Assembly (NCBI GenBank): GCA_944359595.1
Contig: CALVSV010000005.1
Span: 1 to 6,841, forward strand
Direction: 5' to 3'
Source: an uncultured Bacilli bacterium
Lineage (GTDB): Bacteria; Bacillota_I; Bacilli_A; RF39; UBA660
DNA: 6,841 bases
Part shown: positions 5,199 to 6,841 of the stretch, in pieces
How positions within the stretch are numbered: position 1 is the stretch's first letter
Layout of the letters: each line of letters opens with the position of its first letter
Program-made: the position numbers and the translations under genes
The notes under the pieces: generated by a model
The model's input: the letters and a program-made list of their open reading frames with translations, nothing else
What the model was told of the DNA's origin: nothing
The model's database searches: none

Positions 5199-6614
5199 AT
5201 GTTTGGACCAAAAGAACTTGATTTAAGAAACACATATAATCCTAATTTACAAGAAATACAAGAATCAGCAGAAAGGACATATGGTGAAGCAAATTCTTTT
5301 TATAGAAAAGAAGAACTATACTTAAAAGATGTTGAAAGAAGAATAATGTCTGGAGAACTTTTTTCTGAAAAAGATATATATGATGAATGTCATGCAATAG
5401 CATCGGATTTAGCAAAATGTTGCGAGATGTATTTAAAAGCATTATACATATATGAACATAATATTCCAGGTAATCAAATAGATGAATTATGGGAAAAATT
5501 GAAAAATTCAGAATTTAAAACAGATGAAAGAGGAAATTTGATTTATGTAACACCAGCAGGAGAAATAACATTTGTAAGATATGATGATAATGGAGAGCCT
5601 ATTAAAGATAGTAATGGGAAACTAATTTATTTTGATAAAAATAATAATGTTTATACTGAAAATAGTAGAGGATCTAAAATAAAAAGAAATGGCCATCAAT
5701 TAGATAGATTGATAGAATTGTTATCACAAGAATCAAGATTGCTATTAGAAACAAGAATGTTAACTATTCCAATGGAATCGACAGAACAGAATAATTCTGT
5801 ATCCATATTGGACGTACTATTAAAAAAAGGTGTATTATCACAAGATAATCAAATTTCATCTGAACAGTATGTTGGTTGGATTGAACAACACAAAAAAACA
5901 TTTGAAGAAGCTAGATATTCTGGTCAAAAAAAATATGATGTAAATGTTGAATTCTTATATCATTTAGCAACTCAAATAAAAGCAGTAGTTCAATATAGGA
6001 TGGATCCTAAGAACAATCAAAAGTTTACAGTCACAGATGAGGAATTATCTCAACTACCTAAGGATATTCAACAAATGGCATCATTTCATTCAGATTTATT
6101 ATCTGAAGATTTAATTAAATTGATAGCGAATAATGAGGAAATAAGGAATAAAATAATATTATTGTTTTCTAATAAATATGTTGTACCACCAAAGAATGTA
6201 TCACCTTTAGATTTTTATAATATGATTAGGCTAATGGACAATAAAGAAATTATTTATGTATCATATTTATGTTATATGGTTCAAAATTATGATAAGTTGA
6301 ATTCTGGTGCTATTGATGGACAACAGGAAAAAGAAACAAAGAAAGCATTTGAAATTGCTGGAATGTTTAATTCAATAGGTATTACACCAAATAAAGTCAT
6401 TGGCTTTTTTGTACAAATAAAAGAAGTTTTTGGAAAGAAAGTAACTATAGGCAACGAAAGTATATCTAAACTACTAACATTGTTAAGAAGTGAAATCGAT
6501 CGTAAAAATCCTTATATTAATAATAATTATTATTTTAAGAGTAAAAGCGATTACAAATTAGATTCGTTGAGCAATATTGATATCATTAATTATAACAATA
6601 AGTTTAAATTATAG
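5199..6614 (+). CDS. Uncharacterised protein with a HEPN-like helical domain and a beta-rich insert
   Basis: I do not recognise this 471-residue protein as a named family. No signal peptide or membrane segment is seen, so it should be cytoplasmic. The segment EKDIYDECHAIASDLAKCCEMYLKALYIYEHNIPG (57-91) looks like the second helix of HEPN domains, and GHQLDRLIELL (165-175) like the H-x-L-x-x-L helix that follows. Further on, HKKTFEEARY (231-240) and VEFLYHLATQIKAVV (250-264) resemble the later F-x-x-x-R-Y and F-L-x-x-L-A helices of that fold. Between the first two lies an insert (about 107-162) with two DxxGxLIY units (108-116, 137-145), probably beta hairpins. The RNase motif R-x(4-6)-H is not clearly present: His166 has Arg at -3 and -9. 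Residues 280-471 are mostly helical and unknown, ending in an Asn/Lys/Tyr-rich tail. It sits alone between GAGCCA repeats with its own promoter, where prfB is often found after secA. A defence or toxin role is possible, unproven. Confidence 0.8.
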   Translation: MFGPKELDLRNTYNPNLQEIQESAERTYGEANSFYRKEELYLKDVERRIMSGELFSEKDIYDECHAIASDLAKCCEMYLKALYIYEHNIPGNQIDELWEKLKNSEFKTDERGNLIYVTPAGEITFVRYDDNGEPIKDSNGKLIYFDKNNNVYTENSRGSKIKRNGHQLDRLIELLSQESRLLLETRMLTIPMESTEQNNSVSILDVLLKKGVLSQDNQISSEQYVGWIEQHKKTFEEARYSGQKKYDVNVEFLYHLATQIKAVVQYRMDPKNNQKFTVTDEELSQLPKDIQQMASFHSDLLSEDLIKLIANNEEIRNKIILLFSNKYVVPPKNVSPLDFYNMIRLMDNKEIIYVSYLCYMVQNYDKLNSGAIDGQQEKETKKAFEIAGMFNSIGITPNKVIGFFVQIKEVFGKKVTIGNESISKLLTLLRSEIDRKNPYINNNYYFKSKSDYKLDSLSNIDIINYNNKFKL

Positions 6615-6633
6615 TAATAAATGCCAAGTTGTA

Positions 6634-6662
6634 TGGACTTATAATGGATTAAATGGTATATT
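6634..6662 (+). promoter_or_regulatory. Candidate rightward promoter after the HEPN-like gene
   Basis: TGGACT (6634-6639, four of six matches to TTGACA) and an extended -10 TGG-TATATT (6654-6662) with a 17-base spacer. Transcription would start near 6670 and run out of the window. No convincing gene start with a ribosome binding site follows before 6841, so it would drive either a long leader, a small RNA or a gene beyond the edge. Confidence 0.4.
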
Positions 6663-6703
6663 GTAGTTAAAGATAAAGTATAAAAGATGTGGAAAATTTG
6701 CAA

Positions 6704-6731
6704 TTCTGGAGCCACTTTTAGAGCCACTCTG
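6704..6731 (+). repeat. Paired GAGCCA direct repeat, right of the HEPN-like gene
   Basis: TTCTGGAGCCACTTTTAGAGCCACTCTG holds GGAGCCA at 6708-6714 and AGAGCCA at 6720-6726, 12 bases apart. It is a diverged version of the pair at 5101-5124 in the same orientation, about 1.6 kb away, and the two pairs bracket the HEPN-like gene. The remaining 110 bases to the window edge show no gene; AAAAAGCCTT (6814-6823) may be the left arm of a hairpin that continues outside. Confidence 0.65.
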
Positions 6732-6841
6732 CTAGAGATTAGCTGGAATAAACTAAAACATAAAGGTAATAAAAGCCCCATTTTTAAAGGAAATTAACGA
6801 GTGGACAGTGGTAAAAAGCCTTAAAAATGCTAGCCATGTGG

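Noticed and set aside
5242..5442. Open frame on the - strand inside the HEPN-like gene
   Set aside because: It is antisense to a longer, better supported gene and has Leu/Phe-rich content typical of shadow frames.
6590..6781. 63-codon open frame on the - strand over the right repeat
   Set aside because: It has no recognisable protein features, it overlaps the end of the HEPN-like gene, and part of it is just the repeat pair translated.
6615..6841. tRNA gene or integrase remnant at the right edge
   Set aside because: No cloverleaf elements were found, and no frame shows the R-H-R-Y motifs of tyrosine recombinases within the visible bases.

Overview
The window is strongly AT-rich DNA from a low-GC Gram-positive bacterium (Bacillota). 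This rests on an agr-type cyclic-peptide quorum-sensing locus, a long-form ribosome hibernation factor directly upstream of secA (the order usual in Bacilli and Clostridia), good AGGAGG-like ribosome binding sites, and several extended -10 promoters (TGnTATAAT-like). TGG encodes Trp in the core genes, so nothing points to a recoding mycoplasma. I cannot name a genus; an uncultured Bacilli or Clostridia lineage fits.

Left part (1-1384): an agr locus in an unusual layout. The ATP-binding C-terminus of an AgrC-like histidine kinase enters from the left on the + strand. Facing it on the - strand is agrB, followed by a 42-residue agrD that is easily missed because of its size. A perfect 13-bp hairpin flanked by A and T runs lies between the convergent genes and can terminate both. 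AgrD carries a predicted autoinducer segment around Cys24 followed by DEPEMP. AgrB has the expected catalytic His77 and Cys84 and the Arg70 that precedes them.

Middle (1385-5078): a divergent intergenic region with candidate agrB and csp promoters, then three housekeeping genes on the + strand: a cold-shock protein, hpf (long form) and secA. Each is followed by its own hairpin terminator, and hpf and secA each have an extended -10 promoter, so they look like adjacent but separately transcribed units. For hpf and secA the ribosome binding site places the true start inside the longest open frame (1931 and 2528).

Right part (5079-6841): the character changes. Instead of prfB, which often follows secA in Bacillota, there is a single 471-residue protein of unknown function whose N-terminal half looks like a HEPN-type helical domain interrupted by a beta-rich insert. 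It has its own extended -10 promoter and is bracketed on both sides by paired GAGCCA direct repeats of a kind often seen near integrases of mobile elements (from memory). A further promoter after it points rightward out of the window. The likely reading is an accessory or mobile-element segment inserted downstream of secA, with the HEPN-like gene as cargo, possibly a defence gene. That is inference; no integrase or transposase is visible.
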